In this document: one piece after another, positions 45,556-58,105 of the stretch | Numbering within the stretch: the stretch's first letter is position 1 | How the letters are laid out: each line of letters begins with the position of its first letter | Position numbers and translations under genes: made by a program | Assembly (NCBI GenBank): GCA_015680685.1 | Contig: MNCI01006844.1 | Coordinates: 51,638 to 110,805 of the forward strand | DNA length: 59,168 nt | Source: Gnetum montanum | Lineage: Eukaryota; Streptophyta; Gnetopsida; Gnetales; Gnetaceae | Reading direction: 5' to 3' | The notes under the pieces: generated by a model | What the model was told of the DNA's origin: nothing | The model's database searches: none | What the model saw: the letters and a program-made list of their open reading frames with translations, nothing else

Positions 45556-47067
45556 TGTACTGTCTGAAATCATCGGTGTGAGGCTATAATGAAAAAAACA
45601 TCGAGAGATCTATAGACAAGCACAGAAGACTCTACCTTCACTTATGGGAGAGCTAGAATTGACGAAGGTAGAGTACCTTGGGTGGTCCGCACGTTGATCA
45701 GACAAGGATTTCCCCAAACGTATGCCAATGTGCAATGCGCTGGGTTATATGTAAACAACATAATAAGCATAAACTAGAATATAAATGTGCAAGGATGTAA
45801 ACAAGAGGTAAGAAAAAAATGAACGAAAACTGTAGCAAATCTTAGCCAAAAATGCAACAATATTATTGCATGATGGAAATTACAATGCACCAATCTAAAT
45901 GCAGTTGTCGATCTGGCACAAGGCAGCCGAAGAGCCCCGGTGGATGCGGAGGAGTGATAGTATGCTAGTTTAGACTACAGGCATAGTGTGGAGGTGATAT
46001 ACTCAGCGTGCAGGGTCGAAGTCCAGTGTATAGGATGGGTGTTCTGGATGTTCTCAGCATCGATTTCCCCAAATTTTTTCCCAAATTCTTTTTAATTTTT
46101 CAAACCCCGATAGTTTTTTTTACAAGTTTGGGCACTAAATTTAGATCTAAGATGGGATTATTGGATGTGGGACATTGGAATTTCAAATCTAGTTACATGT
46201 GGAGCATTGACCGAGTACAACAGAATGAGATTTTACAAGTGTATAGTGTGAACCATGCCAGAGTGTACACGTTGGGTGTATAGACTCTACACGTTGGACT
46301 ACGTATGGGTAAGCATGAAGGATTTTTGAACAAATTTCAAACTGTGATGCTAGTTTTGAGGATGGATTTGGATGCCTGATGTCCTGAGGATGCTACCTGT
46401 CGATTTTGGGCTCATTTGACCTTGATTTGATAGGGTTTTGGGAGGCTGCAAAAGCATACACGTTGGGCATGCAGGACGTGCAGGCCAGTGTACAAGCATG
46501 AAAGTGCCACTTTTCCATGTCACAACTTGATTTTTGAGAGCCCAAGATGATGTCTGATAGTTTCCCTACCTCTGGGAGTTGATTTCCTATGAAAATCATG
46601 CTCTGAGTGTTTGTTTTGGTCTGCCTATGATGGTACATGCTGGGCGTGTAGCCCAGCGTGCAGGCATGAAAACCCATTATTTGGAGCCAAAAAGTTGAAT
46701 TTTAGGTACTTGAGAGCTATTGGGGACCCTTAGGAAGGTCCTGGGGGATCCAGATGCTCGATTCTGACATGTTTTGACTCTTTTTTAGGGCTCAAAAGTT
46801 GTTGCACGCTGAGTTGTACGCTGGGCGTGCAGGCCTGTGTGCATGAATTATACTTAGTCAAAACTAAGTGTTTTGAGTTTGAAGCCTACAATTCTTGCTG
46901 CCATATTTTGATGTAGTCTCAAATGGATCTTGGGGAACTCTTGCTTGGTCAATTTTTGCTCTGTTTGATGCTATTTTTAAGGCTTTCAAGCTTGGTCATG
47001 CTGGGGACCAACATGACTTAGCTCAATTTCTGCTACAAGTGTTAGCCAAAAGTTTTGTGGTGTTTCA
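45556..47067 (-). repeat. 5' LTR of element E (1512 bp)
   Basis: TGTACTGTCTGAAATC to TGTTTCA, matching the 3' LTR. It contains the same ~180-bp U3 monomers, inverted relative to H. Confidence 0.92.
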
Positions 47068-47072
47068 GTAGC
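47068..47072. repeat. Target site duplication of element E, right copy
   Basis: GTAGC, identical to 28249-28253. Confidence 0.93.
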
Positions 47073-47640
47073 ATTTTGGATAGTTTAGATATTTATGCAT
47101 GCATTCAATGTTTTTAGTTTATTTAATGCTTTTCAATAATTGAGTTAATTAAGCAAGATAAGCTAGATAAATTAAATACATAAGTATGACCACTTCGAGA
47201 GTAACATGTATTCACTTGGTAATCCTAGTAGTGCTATTGCTTGGTGCACCTAGTAGCAGAGTTATTCGTAACCTAGTAGTGGATATGTGGGTTCAAGACA
47301 TGTACAAAAGGTGGGACCAAATGCTTATGTTAGGATTAGTTAGAGACCAAGTAGTTAGTTAATTTAGATTAGTAATTAAATTACTTTATCTCTCTCTCTC
47401 CCTCAAGTAGCAAAGAACATAAGACATAAAATGATAAAAATCATATGCCTCGATTACACTTAACCATATCTTTTTATGTCATAAGTGTAATTGGGAAGAT
47501 AAAAAATGACCTTATGGAAAGATTCACTTCCTATAAGACTAGTGCATTGGAAACTATAAAGTCCATGGAATTCAACTAGATTGCACATGAATGCTTTGTG
47601 ATTCTTATGGTTGGACATAGGGCTACCTTGCTGCTCATCA
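47073..47640 (+). repeat. 5' LTR of element C, second part
   Basis: Continues the LTR interrupted at 28253; together they give about 853 bp. The part TATGACCACTTCGAGAGTAA and the following text match the inverted LTRs of A and B. It ends GCTCATCA before the PBS. Confidence 0.88.
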
Positions 47641-47660
47641 TTGGTTTCATTGCTAGGGAC
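47641..47660 (+). other. Primer binding site of element C (tRNA-Asp type)
   Basis: TTGGTTTCATTGCTAGGGAC, the plus-strand counterpart of the A and B sites. Confidence 0.82.
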
Positions 47661-47814
47661 TTTGTTTGTTGAAATGTGCACTATCTAGAATTAATGGGTA
47701 GTATTAATATCATTGGACAAACCCAAGGTCAACATCACTCCTACATGACCTATGATTACAAAAGCACACTAATTATTTTATTTGTTGCAAACTATCTTCT
47801 CTCCACAGGGATGA

Positions 47815-49720
47815 AGATTTCAAACTACTAGTTCCACAAGAGTGCAAAGTTGTATATACTCATCTAGATGAGTATGTACTAGACTACAACTTCATCATAC
47901 ATTAGGATGAACAATTGCAATGGTGTGATATGAAGGGCAACATTGTAATGACACCCAATCGATCAATGCTAGAGATGCTCTTTCAAACTCTAAAGAAGTT
48001 GGACATCCTAGATCTACATGAGGAATATATTGTAAATGGTTATGACACTTGGGACTACCATCTCATTGAAATTAAATGTAGGAGAGATCAACATAGGAGA
48101 AACATCATGAGTTTATGAAGGAAAAACACTTCACTAACCCCTTGTTCCTACTAAACCAAGATGATAATGTGGATCCTCCCCTTAAGGGTTCTGAACATGA
48201 AAATTCTCCATCCTTTGTTATTGGTGATGAGGGTGTGGCCCTGAAATTGTGATCCATTATTCATAAAATAGGTTTAAGAAAAAGTGACAATCAAGGTAGG
48301 GACTCAGGAAAACATCATGATGGCAAGGGATCTAAGGATAGTGGTCATAATGAGTGAAGAGGTGGTGGAGGACATCGTGGTGGTGGTGGTGGTCCACCTT
48401 CCTCTTCATCTTCTTCATCTAATTCCAAACATTTCTCTTCATCTTCTGGTTCTAATAGAAGCTTCAAAGAAATAATTGTGATGAAGGTGATTAGTGGGAC
48501 AACAATGATCATAGAGACCACCAAGAATGAAGGTGTGAAATAAATCATCATTGGTGTCATCAACACAATCATGATGATGAACTTTTGTTAGCAACTCAAA
48601 GCATGCTTAACATTGTAGAGGTAGTTAGGATTTGAACTAGGCATATGAAAGATAGTTGGATCAAGCACTTAGACATGAATAAGATCCCAAGATTTGAGGG
48701 GGAAATACAACTCTGATCCACAGAACCATATATAAGCTTTCCATGATGCTTGTGCCTTATAGAACATTGAAAATGAATGGTAGAAACTCAAGCTATTCCA
48801 TAGGACACTCATTAAGAAAGCTAAAAGTTAGTACTGGTCCTTGGAGCTAAAATACATTCACATTATGGAGTAACATGTTGGAACTATTTAATGACAAATA
48901 CTAGATGTACTCCAAAGTGTCTAATCGGAGAAAGAAAATCAAAGGTTGGAAATAGGGAATACATAAACCCTAAGATGTAGCCATGGGTAGATATTATCCA
49001 CTCTTATACTAATTCCCTAGCCATGGTTATTCTTAGAGGGAACAACTCCAACACATCATAGATGGGCTTGGAGAAAAAAGTAGAAGAACTCTTGGTATGT
49101 ATGTCTAAGGGAGATTGTCTAAACTGAGAGCTAATCAAATTCAAAGGTTAATAGAGCAGGTAGCAAAAGGAGAAGGTAACTTGTAAAAAATGGAAAGTGC
49201 AAAAGAGTATAATAGGTATCCTTCAATAAGAAAAAGGAGGGTTTAATCTTGTGAGGAGAAGGAGTCACCACTTGATGATGTGGTGAATAGGAAAACCTTT
49301 CCTATCCAAAAATCTATCTCTAATATTTTGGAAAAGGTTGATAAATTATGGGACTCTTTGGATGAAAAATTCCAAATTACTATGAAGATCACTGAAGAAT
49401 CCAAAGAGCAAAATAGTGATCATAACTGTAGGCCTACCAAAGAGGTAAGGGCAAAGCTGCTACATTAGACGAAGTTGTGGAGAAAAACTCCGAAGATGAT
49501 ATTGGTTGTGACATTTGTCAATATGAATATTCAAATGGATGTTGCCCTGTGGTTTCACATTTGCAAGGGTCTAGGATGTACACATTGAATCTATGAATAG
49601 CAAGGAGGCAAGCACCTAGATGATTGTCCTATCCTTAAGGAAATCTAAGGTAGTTCCACCAGCACCAACAAACTTATTATCCAAGTGGAGCTCTACCAAA
49701 ATCCTATGAGAAATACCAAC
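47815..49720 (+). pseudogene. Element C gag
   Basis: 47860-48115 carries the N-terminal block (DEYVLDYNF, DEQLQWCDMKGNIVMTPNRS). A His/Gly/Ser-rich part follows (48290-48460), then a gag core with stops (48700-49130) and a Lys/Glu helix part (49260-49470). A zinc-knuckle-like CDICQYEYSNGCC near 49515-49555 has Tyr at the His position. The order is identical to A and B. Confidence 0.75.
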
Positions 49721-50224
49721 AATGACATCAATTACAATTGTGAAGAATGCCACCACCAAGATAGTAGTACCCTTATAAGCAACTAGATTCATGTTGGTAC
49801 TATGTTCAACAACATGTTTCTCTAAGAAGTTTTGCAAGCCACACCTCATTTCAACATCACTATTACCTTCCAAGGTACCACTGAACAAATTCACCATCTA
49901 CTCAAGGGAAGAACCCATATCCATACTACACTTTTCATCCATCTACACACATCCCTCTACCATCAACCTAGTTACCTCTTATTCCACCCATGCAGGGTGA
50001 AATTCCTCCATAGTCATAACAAAAAAATGCTATGAGGGTTGTACATTAAGAACAGACCTTTTAGCCGAGTGGTTCATATAATTGTTTCAAGAAATTACCC
50101 TTCTTCTGATCCGACAGTTCTCCCAAACCCTCACAACCTAATATGGCTAGTCACCGTATATCTCCAATACCTTCATCCTCTATGTCAAACACATTCAAGT
50201 ACCCTTCAAACCAAGTACCACCTT

Positions 50225-50742
50225 ATATCTACACTTTGATGTTAACTCATGCTGTCTTTGATTTGATCAAGGCTAGTAATCTTTCCAAAAAAAGATCTAA
50301 CATAGGAAGTCATCTCATTTACTTATAGATTGTTGGACATGAGCCATGCAAGGCTCATATTGATTCTAGTTTCGATATCAATCTCAACTTTCATGACATG
50401 TACAAAGCTTGGAACCTACTTGCTCTCAAGAAGAGCAACATCCATTTAGAATTGGTAGACCAATCAATCAATATTTCTTTGGGATTAGTTGAGACATTAC
50501 GATCACAGTTTGTGGGTGGTCCTACCCTATCAATTTTTTTTGTGATGAAGGTTGAAAAATTTAAAGGTTACTTCCCCATCATTAAGAAAAGGGCTTGGTT
50601 AAGCATAGTAGATGCATGTATGGCAATAAGGAACCTCTCCTTGGAAATCTCTAAAAAAAATGAATTTGGAAATTTAGAGAAGAAGTGTGATCCATGCATC
50701 ATGTATAGTGATAATGGGTGCAATCATGTGCAAAAAATCTAG
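50225..50742 (+). pseudogene. Element C aspartic protease
   Basis: The active-site block reads AHIDSSFDINL near 50355-50390: the catalytic Asp is kept while the Gly is Ser. YKAWNLLALKKSNIHLELVD and FPIIKKRAWL follow, equivalent to A and B. One stop near 50325 splits the frame. Confidence 0.78.
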
Positions 50743-51185
50743 TTTATCAAAGGTAAATTCATTAAAGCATGTAATTAGTGTGCACATGAACAAAATATTT
50801 AAAGGTTCCTATACACAGTATTCATAAAATAGGAGGTCATCCAGTGGCTAATAGTAGACTTTGATAGTAGCATACTATGCATGGAACCTACTAAGAGCCT
50901 GACATTTGCTTATGTTGAAGGCATGGATAAACTTGAGCAAGTTCATCACCAACTCTCCAATGAAAAAATGATGATACATGTTAGGGAGAGTTGGAAATCC
51001 TTGAAAATTACAAACAAGAGCCCCTAGAGTTAAAAAATCTACCAACTAGCATGGAGTATGCATTTTTAAACAACAGTAAGCCTATTATAATCAATGCAAA
51101 TTTTGCTCCAAAATAAGAAGACAAGTTTTTGCAGGTCAGCAACAAGTGGCCAATAGCTTTTACTTGGTCATATTCAAAACTTATA

Positions 51186-52200
51186 GGAATTAATACACAG
51201 ATATGCCAACATCGCATTTACGCAAACCTAGCCATGAAGCCAAGAAGGCAACCATACAGGTGATTGAATCCCATATTGAAACAGATCATTAAGGAGAAAA
51301 CAGAACAACTCCTCAAGGTAGGGCTCATCTATCCTATCAAGGATAGTGAGTGGGTTAGCCCACTCATAATTGTATCAAAGAAAGGTAGCAATTGGTGGGT
51401 TCGCATAGACTTTAGGCTGTTGATTATGGAATCTTTTTAAAGATCATTTCCCATTACCATTTGTAGATCAGGTGTTGGACATCATATTCAGACATTGCTA
51501 TTATAGCTTCTTGGATGGTTATAGTGCCAAGACAACATTCATAAGTCCCTAGGGGACTTTTGCATATTGTAAGATGCCATTTGGTTTATGTAATTCCTCT
51601 ACAACATTTCAATGCCTAGTCCTTAGTATGTTTTAGTAGAAGATTGGTAACAGGGTAGAAGTCTTTATGGATGATTTTTCTACCTATGGGGATACATCTG
51701 AGCAAGCCTTGGATCACCTTAAGAAATTATTAAAAAGATGAGTCAAAACAAACCTTAGGCTCAATTAGGAGAAGAGCCATCTAATGGTCTAAGAAGGCAT
51801 TATATTAGGGCATCAAATTTCAAGAAAAAGGATTGAGCTAGACATAGAGAAGATAAGGGTCATCCAAGGAATAACATACAAACTAGAGATAGTTAAAGAT
51901 ATCTAATCATTCCTTTGACACATTTTCTACTATCGATGATACATAGATAATTTCTCTAAGATTGCAAAGCAGTTGGTTGAGCTTACAAAGAAAGATTCAC
52001 CATTTGTTTGGACCAAGGAGTGTGAACATGCATTCCAATAGTTGAAGGTTAAACTCATAGAAACTCCAATTCAATGAGAACTAGACTAGTCCAAACCATT
52101 CCACATAATGATAGATGCATCTAATTATGCCTTGGGAGTACACTTACATAGTTGGATGATAAGAAACATCCATATTATATTCATTGTGCAAGCTAAAGCA
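51186..52200 (+). pseudogene. Element C pol: reverse transcriptase and start of RNase H
   Basis: ICQHRIYANLAMKP, EWVSPLIIVSKKGSNWWVRI and FRLL are readable around 51200-51420. The catalytic FMDDF is at 51664-51678. The RNase H start (FHIMIDASNYALGVHL) is at 52100-52150. Frameshifts near 51420-51520 remove part of the palm, and many stops are present. Confidence 0.8.
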
Positions 52201-52675
52201 TTGTGGGCCTATAATCTTTAGGGATGCCCACTGGTCTATTCAATTTTGTGAGTACTGTCAAAGAGATGGTAGGCTAAGTATGCATATGGAGGATCCTCAA
52301 CAGTGGATTCAACCACTTAAGCCCTTTGATATATGGGGCATAGACTTCATGGGTCCCATCACATCCATATTCAATGGAAAGGCATATATAATCATAGCAG
52401 TCAACTACTACACCAAATAAGTAGAAGTAGTAGCCATTATTGAATATACATCATATACTACTACTAGATTTGTATAATAACATGTTGTAAATAGGTTTGG
52501 GAAGCCACGTGTACTAATTTTTGACAATGGAACTCATTTTATAGGTGCTACTTTTAGAAAGTTAATGTAATGTCTAGGGGTTGAACATAAATTAACAACA
52601 CCCTATCACCCCCAAGCCAATGGTTAAGCAGAGATAACTGACTAGGAGATTACAAAGATCCTAATAAGAACTAAA
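52200..52675 (+). pseudogene. Element C pol: integrase core, joined to RNase H by a deletion
   Basis: Compared with A and B, the second half of RNase H and most of the integrase zinc-binding part are missing: KALWAYNL is followed within a few residues by RDAHWSIQFCEYCQ. The core has WGIDFMGP (first Asp), IFDNGTHF (second Asp) and AEITD, which retains the Glu that is Lys in A and B. It stops at about 52675. Confidence 0.8.
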
Positions 52676-52679
52676 ATAC

Positions 52680-54846
52680 CATTAATTTTGGGCTCTTATG
52701 ACTCAATGCCAAATTTGTCCAAGCATTGAGACTTAGGAAAAATCTCTCCAAATGTGGTGTCATGATGGGCCGCATAGATTGCATGGTACCCTGGAAGTTC
52801 AAAAACCTACAAATTGTTTTCTATTTTTGTCTACTACATTCCTTAGCACAATCAACATAGCACCCAGTTGCAAGGCTAGTTTGCACAAATGAAGCATTAG
52901 GGGTGGACCATATAGCTCAACAAATTTTCTATCTTTCGGAACATCCCGGTTGCCAGTCCACCCAAGTGCTAGGTTAAGAGCAGTTAAAAGTGTTTAGGAA
53001 GCATAAAATAGTTTGGAAAATTTTCTATTTTTGACCTATTATGCTATGGTATGCTACACAGTGTAGACACTGTAGCAGGCCATGTGGAAATAAAACTTTC
53101 CCAAGTGTTGAACCAAACATAGAAGGTGCATTTGGCAATTCTTTGGCTTCCAAGGATGCCTGTCCTACTGCATCCTTAGATTATGATCATCGTGACATGG
53201 AAAAATAAGGCAAGTTTTACAAAAGACATCATAATTTGGGTGCTACGCTATGCTATGTTGCACAACGTAGCACAACGTAGTGAGGTGCCAACATCCACAA
53301 AATCTTTTCTTAGGTTTCTTTGACATCAAAAATGCACTTGACCATTCTTCAACCTCCAAGGTTTCTTATCACACTTCGCCCTCAGAACATGACCAAGGTC
53401 CCATCTCAGAGCATTATAGGTTAAGTTGAAATTCATCCAAAATCAAGTGCTACACTGTGCTACACTGCACAACGTAGCATAGGGTAGTAGAGATATCAAG
53501 GTTAAAAATGTCTCAAGAATGAAACTAGGAGGTCTTAGGCTCTTTTGACATGAAAAGCATGATTGCCAATTATTGAAGTTTCTTACCTTGTTGGGTCTCA
53601 GTGTGGTGCTCTTAGTTTTTAATAAAATTTATTAAGAAAGGTGTGCTATGTTGTGTAGTGTAGCATAGCATAGCAGGCTAGTGTTTACACTACTTAGCTA
53701 TGCTGGATAGTGTAGAAAATGTAACACTTGAGAAGAAGCCTCAAGACATCTCCAGATGTTCTAGAGCTCATCATTGATGGTTATTTCTGCTTCGGCATCT
53801 CCTCTATAGCCAAGATCAGTAGTTTAACCTATTTTTTGCACCCCTTATTAATCCCCAAAAGTTGTCCCTATGCGTGATCCTACTTGGAAGAGGAGGGAAG
53901 ATGTAGTCCTAGAACACAAGCTCCACTTTGCATTTGTTGTAGGAATTTTTTTGTAAAAATAGGCTGATTTTTTAGATTCGAGCATGTGTAACATGTGCAA
54001 TATGGTCACAGCTTGGCAGATTGGTGGTTCCTATTCTTATTTCATTCAAAGTATCACATCAGCATAGCACCACACTATGAGTGTAGCACACCAACATGAT
54101 ATGTCCACATTTGTGCTATGTGGGACCTAGGACACATGGCATTCAAACCATGTCTCTTCCCCAACTCTAGCTCTATAAATACCTTGGTCAATGACATTCT
54201 AAGGGTTGGCTTTGACAATCATCTTTGGGAGAAGATTGGTGAGCAAAAGGTTGATGAGCATCAAATCTCAGCATTAGTCTTCCAAATCATTGTTCCACTC
54301 CTGCACTTGGATGTGGCACTTTCTTGGGCACAGTGTAGCAACTCTCAGACTAGCAAACATCTATTCCTTTATGCTTGTCAACACCACATCTATGGCACCC
54401 TAGAGAGCATGACCATATTGCCCTACTACCCAACTATTTCTATCTACACTACACATCAATTTTACACATCATTCAATCAAAAGCCACGTCCCCAAATCTT
54501 GGGGCAGTGCATTTCTTGGCCCACACTCTTATTTCATTATTTTTCTACAACATTTTAAATTGTTGGTATATCTATTTCTTTGTATTTTCATATGCACCTA
54601 TGCTCATATCCTCTCATTGTTATACATGTTACACGCCTACTTATGCTAAATTCTTATATGTGACACTTAAAAATCATTATCTACGAATGGTTATTTGACA
54701 CCATGTAAGTCCTTGATTGATCGACCATACTGCTCAGGGTGCCCCATTTCTGTTTTCTCCAACATCATTCTCCCACAAACTTGGGGTTAGGCTAAGCACC
54801 TAGCAACTTCTCAGTGTTTCAACAACTGATGTTTTTAGCTGCTATA
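52680..54846 (+). repeat. 5' LTR of element G (~2.2 kb)
   Basis: The right end is fixed by the PBS five bases further on, the same spacing as in E; the terminal CA appears as TA. The left end is inferred from the break in C integrase, probably TGGGCTC at 52689. A TATAAATA box is at 54174-54181. U3 holds monomers of 190-210 bp with GCTACAC..GTGTAGC-type dyads near 53050, 53245, 53450 and 53645. Confidence 0.65.
54174..54181 (+). promoter_or_regulatory. TATA box in LTR of element G
   Basis: TATAAATA in CTCTATAAATACC, at the U3/R position expected, with about 670 bp of R-U5 downstream. Confidence 0.5.
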
Positions 54847-54851
54847 GCTTT

Positions 54852-54870
54852 TGGTGCTAGAAGGATGGCC
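54852..54870 (+). other. Primer binding site of element G
   Basis: TGGTGCTAGAAGGATGGCC, a close match to the PBS of element E. Confidence 0.78.
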
Positions 54871-55880
54871 TAAACCTCCATTCTATGTGCATTGGATAGT
54901 TCTACATGCTTTCTACACCCTCCTTAGTAGCAACAAGCTAGCATAGACATAATGCCCCTATGGACTTGCTACGGTAGTAGTTGGCTCTTAGGCCAGCGTA
55001 GGAGTGGTCTACATCTATGTCGGTGCAGATTGGTCCCTGTTAACGGTTCCACTGGAACCTCATAGGATGAAAAGCCTAGAATTGTCTACTACATTACGCT
55101 ATCTCTGTTCCACATGACATAGCATGAACAACATAACACCTGTAGCATAACACTTTTCTCCAGTGTAGCAGTTCCACCTAGTGTAGTGTAGTAGTGTAAA
55201 CTACTATTTTTGGTAGTTCCTTTAAACTTTCTTGTTTCTGGCTATTTAGGCATGTTAGCTCAAAAGTTACTATCTTTCATCATTTCCCATTGATTGGTGT
55301 ATTATACACATCCTATTTGAGACAACAAGAATGAATCCGCCTAACACCTCAATTGCCACTTTGGGCTTGGAAATAGCTCATCCCCTATAACATGGAATGG
55401 ATCACAAGCAATCAGTTAGCCTAGTATGGATACCATGGCAGTCTCTTTGACTACAACATCAATTGCCCACACGTATGTCTCATGACGAAGAGTGATACAA
55501 CTTCTTATGTGCAAAGATCCAAGCAAGCCTACTATTAGATTTTCACTAATTCAAGGAAAAGCGTAATTTTGAAGTTATCCACTAGAACGGAAGGTAGTTT
55601 CTTCCTACTCTTGAGACCATCATCCTGCTCACTGAAATGTTTCAATGACTTTTAAACCAACTTATGCAATTGGGTGGGTCAAGAGAATGGAACACAACAG
55701 CTCACTATGATGAACCTCTTCATGATGGGTAAGAGGAGTTAGAATCCCACTCTAAGGGTGGTGGCCCCATCTATACCACAACTGTTCAATCTACTTCTGT
55801 CTTTCATTCACACTAGTCATAATCTTCCACTTCTTTTGCAACTACCATGACACTATCACATCCTAAACCCTCCTTGGTGA
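54871..55880 (+). other. Leader of element G
   Basis: No reading frame seen. It contains further GTGTAGCA/TGCTACAC-type words near 55170-55200, similar to those in the LTR. Confidence 0.45.
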
Positions 55881-57830
55881 TGGGTAGTCATCAAATTCTA
55901 TCATCAAAATAGCATGCAGGGCCTTCAACTTCATTCCCCTTTATCATTCCTTTTTAGTCTATTCAAGTTGCGCAACCAACATCTATGATGCCTACATTGC
56001 CCTATGTGCATACCATGCCCACATCACAACTGTTTATAAGTCCTGCTTCTATTACCTATTTTGTATCCATTCCACATTAGTAGTAGGCCCAACTTCAACT
56101 GCATGGTGGATAGCAACATCTTTTCCTATGGTTCAAGTGTCTTAGATGCCATAATATGTGCAACCCCACATGTATCAAGTGTCACACATTGTACAACCAA
56201 CCATGGGGCTGTGGGCTGCTCTAGCAATTGGACATGCAACCATCCCCATGGCACCACCAATGGTAGCTGCTCTAGTAGCACCATCCACCGAGCCATGGGC
56301 CACTTAGACGGTGCCACCAATGGGAGTTTCTTCGACAACACCTCCAATGGGACTGGTTTTTGCCCAATAGCATCTTCAATGATGGCTGCTCTGATAGCTC
56401 CACAAGCAGTCTAGTTCATGAAACCTCCCGTAACACCCCTAGGACTAGACTAAGCCTTTTAGCTTATCCAAACCCTCATGAATGATGTTAAGCAGCTTAA
56501 AGCTGCTAATCTTGAAATAGTCCTAGTTATGGATTTTTATCATGATGACCTAGTTAGCCTTGTTATTTCTTCACTTACATTGCCTCTTGGGGTACAACTT
56601 CCCTAGTTCACAAAATACAATGGAGAGGGAAATCCAAACATCCATCTTGTTACTTTCAAATATAAGTCCCTATTATTACAATCATGGCCACATGCCATTA
56701 TTCGTGTTTTTTCCATGTCATTGACTAGTAAGGCTTTGGATTGGTATCGTGCACTTCCTCGCTCATCAATTTCAATGTTAGAAGAGTTGTTGAGCCAGTT
56801 TGTGACTCACTTCAAGTATAACTTGAAGCTAGGAGTTACCTTAGATCAACCTATGAACATTAAGCAAGAACCATTAGAACCTATTCAAAAATTTATACAA
56901 TGCTGGAGTGTTTCTTTGAATGAAATCCATGAATCGATTGCTAAATTACATTTACTTGCTATCTTTAAAGGGGTTGTAAATGATTTCATCAAATCTAAGT
57001 TATATTACTTAGCACCACATTCCCTTAGTCAAGCTTTTGTGCAAACAAAAAGTATACAAGACACAACAGAAGCAAGTAAAGACCCAACCTATGTGACTTA
57101 CAAAAATTCACATGTAAAGAAAGAAAAAGAGAAAGGAAAGGCCACTATGGATCCCATGGCCAATGAAACTAATTCCAACAATAAAAAACCTACCAAAGTG
57201 CCTAAAACCACAACCATTTCTACCAAAGCATCAAGCTCTAGCAACATAGGGGTTTGCCAACATGTAGTGTCGATGGCCACAACACAAGCTGCGTTGATGC
57301 CAAGTTTTGAGCATAAGGATCACTCCAAATATACTCCATTTCCAATTAAGCTATTGGAGTTATTGGACCAACTATTGAATGTTGGGCACATTTAGTTTAA
57401 CCAAATGTTAGCGGAGGCTCATAAGCAGCATGAGAGATATTGTCAACTCCTTCATGACCCCTTTGTGGCCACACCTAATGAGCCCCTATGCTTAAAAATT
57501 TTAGGCTTGAACGATTTTGTAACTACCACCAATTGTGTGGTAATGATACCAACTATTGCATAGCATTAAAAGATGAAATTCAACGAATGACTGATCAAGG
57601 CAAGTTGATCGTTGATGAAACTAGTCCCATCTAGCCTAAAAACTAGTTGATGAATGTTTATAAAGACCCATTGAATGCCAATAGTGCAGGCTATACTATC
57701 AATACTATTAGTGTTAATGATAATATGAAGTCTACACATAAGCCATTTGTGGTCCAGGTGCCTTCTTATAGGGCTGAGGCTTCAACAACACTTCAACCAC
57801 AATCCCCTCTTATCATTAAGATGTCGTCAC
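55880..57830 (+). pseudogene. Element G gag
   Basis: The N-terminal part is Pro/Met/Val-rich in shifting frames (55880-56460). The core at 56480-57395 is well preserved: FTKYNGEGNPNIHLVTFKYK and WPHAIIRVFSMSLTSKALDW, then EPLEPIQKFIQCWSVSLNEI. A Lys/Thr/Ser-rich stretch follows. A zinc-finger block in another frame near 57512-57560 reads FCNYHQLCGNDTNYC, equivalent to element E with His changed to Asn. The frame ends in HKPFVVQVP, a single copy of the peptide repeated in E. The 226-codon open stretch 56715-57395 is the longest preserved gag segment here. Confidence 0.82.
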
Positions 57831-58105
57831 AAGGGTGGAACACCACAAAAATTTTGGCTAACACTTGTAGACAGAAATTAAGCTAAGTCATGTTGGTCCT
57901 CAGCATGACCAAGCTTGAAAGCCTCAAAAATAACATCAAACGAAGTCAAAGAAAGCAAGTAAAAGTTCCCTGGGACCCACAGAAGACTATGATGACATCT
58001 GGCATCAACCTTGGTAAATCTTGAGCTTAAAATACTTGGTTTTCACTAAGTATGCATCTTGTACGCTGGCCTACACATGCCGAGCGTAAGGCCCAGCGTA
58101 CAGCA

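Larger units (their letters stand above)
28254..47067 (-). mobile_element. Element E: complete 18.8-kb Tat-lineage LTR retrotransposon
   Basis: Minus-strand element with LTRs at 28254-29802 and 45556-47067, PPT, PBS and a perfect 5-bp target duplication. Coding order is gag, protease, RT, RNase H, a second archaeal-type RNase H and integrase. The double RNase H is the hallmark of the Tat lineage. At 18.8 kb it is large, in the range of Ogre-type elements. Between protease and RT it carries about 5 kb with an intron-containing gene in the opposite orientation. Integrase catalytic residues are present, but stops occur in all frames. The LTRs look roughly 85-90% alike by eye, so the insertion is old. 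Confidence 0.93.
47969..52675 (+). mobile_element. Element C: Athila-like retrotransposon, internal region (plus strand)
   Basis: Following the split LTR and PBS, this plus-strand copy has gag, protease, RT, a truncated RNase H and integrase core, in the same order and with the same motifs as A and B. It is more decayed, with stops every few dozen codons, and is an older, separate copy. It ends within integrase at about 52675, where element G begins. Its remaining part and 3' LTR lie beyond the window. Confidence 0.82.
52680..57835 (+). mobile_element. Element G: Tat-like LTR retrotransposon, 5' part
   Basis: Plus-strand element inserted in the integrase of C, with 5' LTR (about 52680-54846), PBS, leader and gag. 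It is cut at 57835 by the E-family LTR H. Gag and PBS are of the E type, but the LTR sequence is different, so it is another subfamily. Confidence 0.75.

Noticed and set aside
54118-54558. Open stretch of 146 codons in LTR G
   Set aside because: It starts near the TATA box inside the LTR R-U5 region, has no recognisable domain and no support from related copies.
56061-56414. Open stretch rich in Ser/Thr/Asn/Gly at the start of G gag
   Set aside because: Another frame of the Pro/Met/Val-rich Gag N terminus; composition reflects GCACCACCAATG-type repeats.
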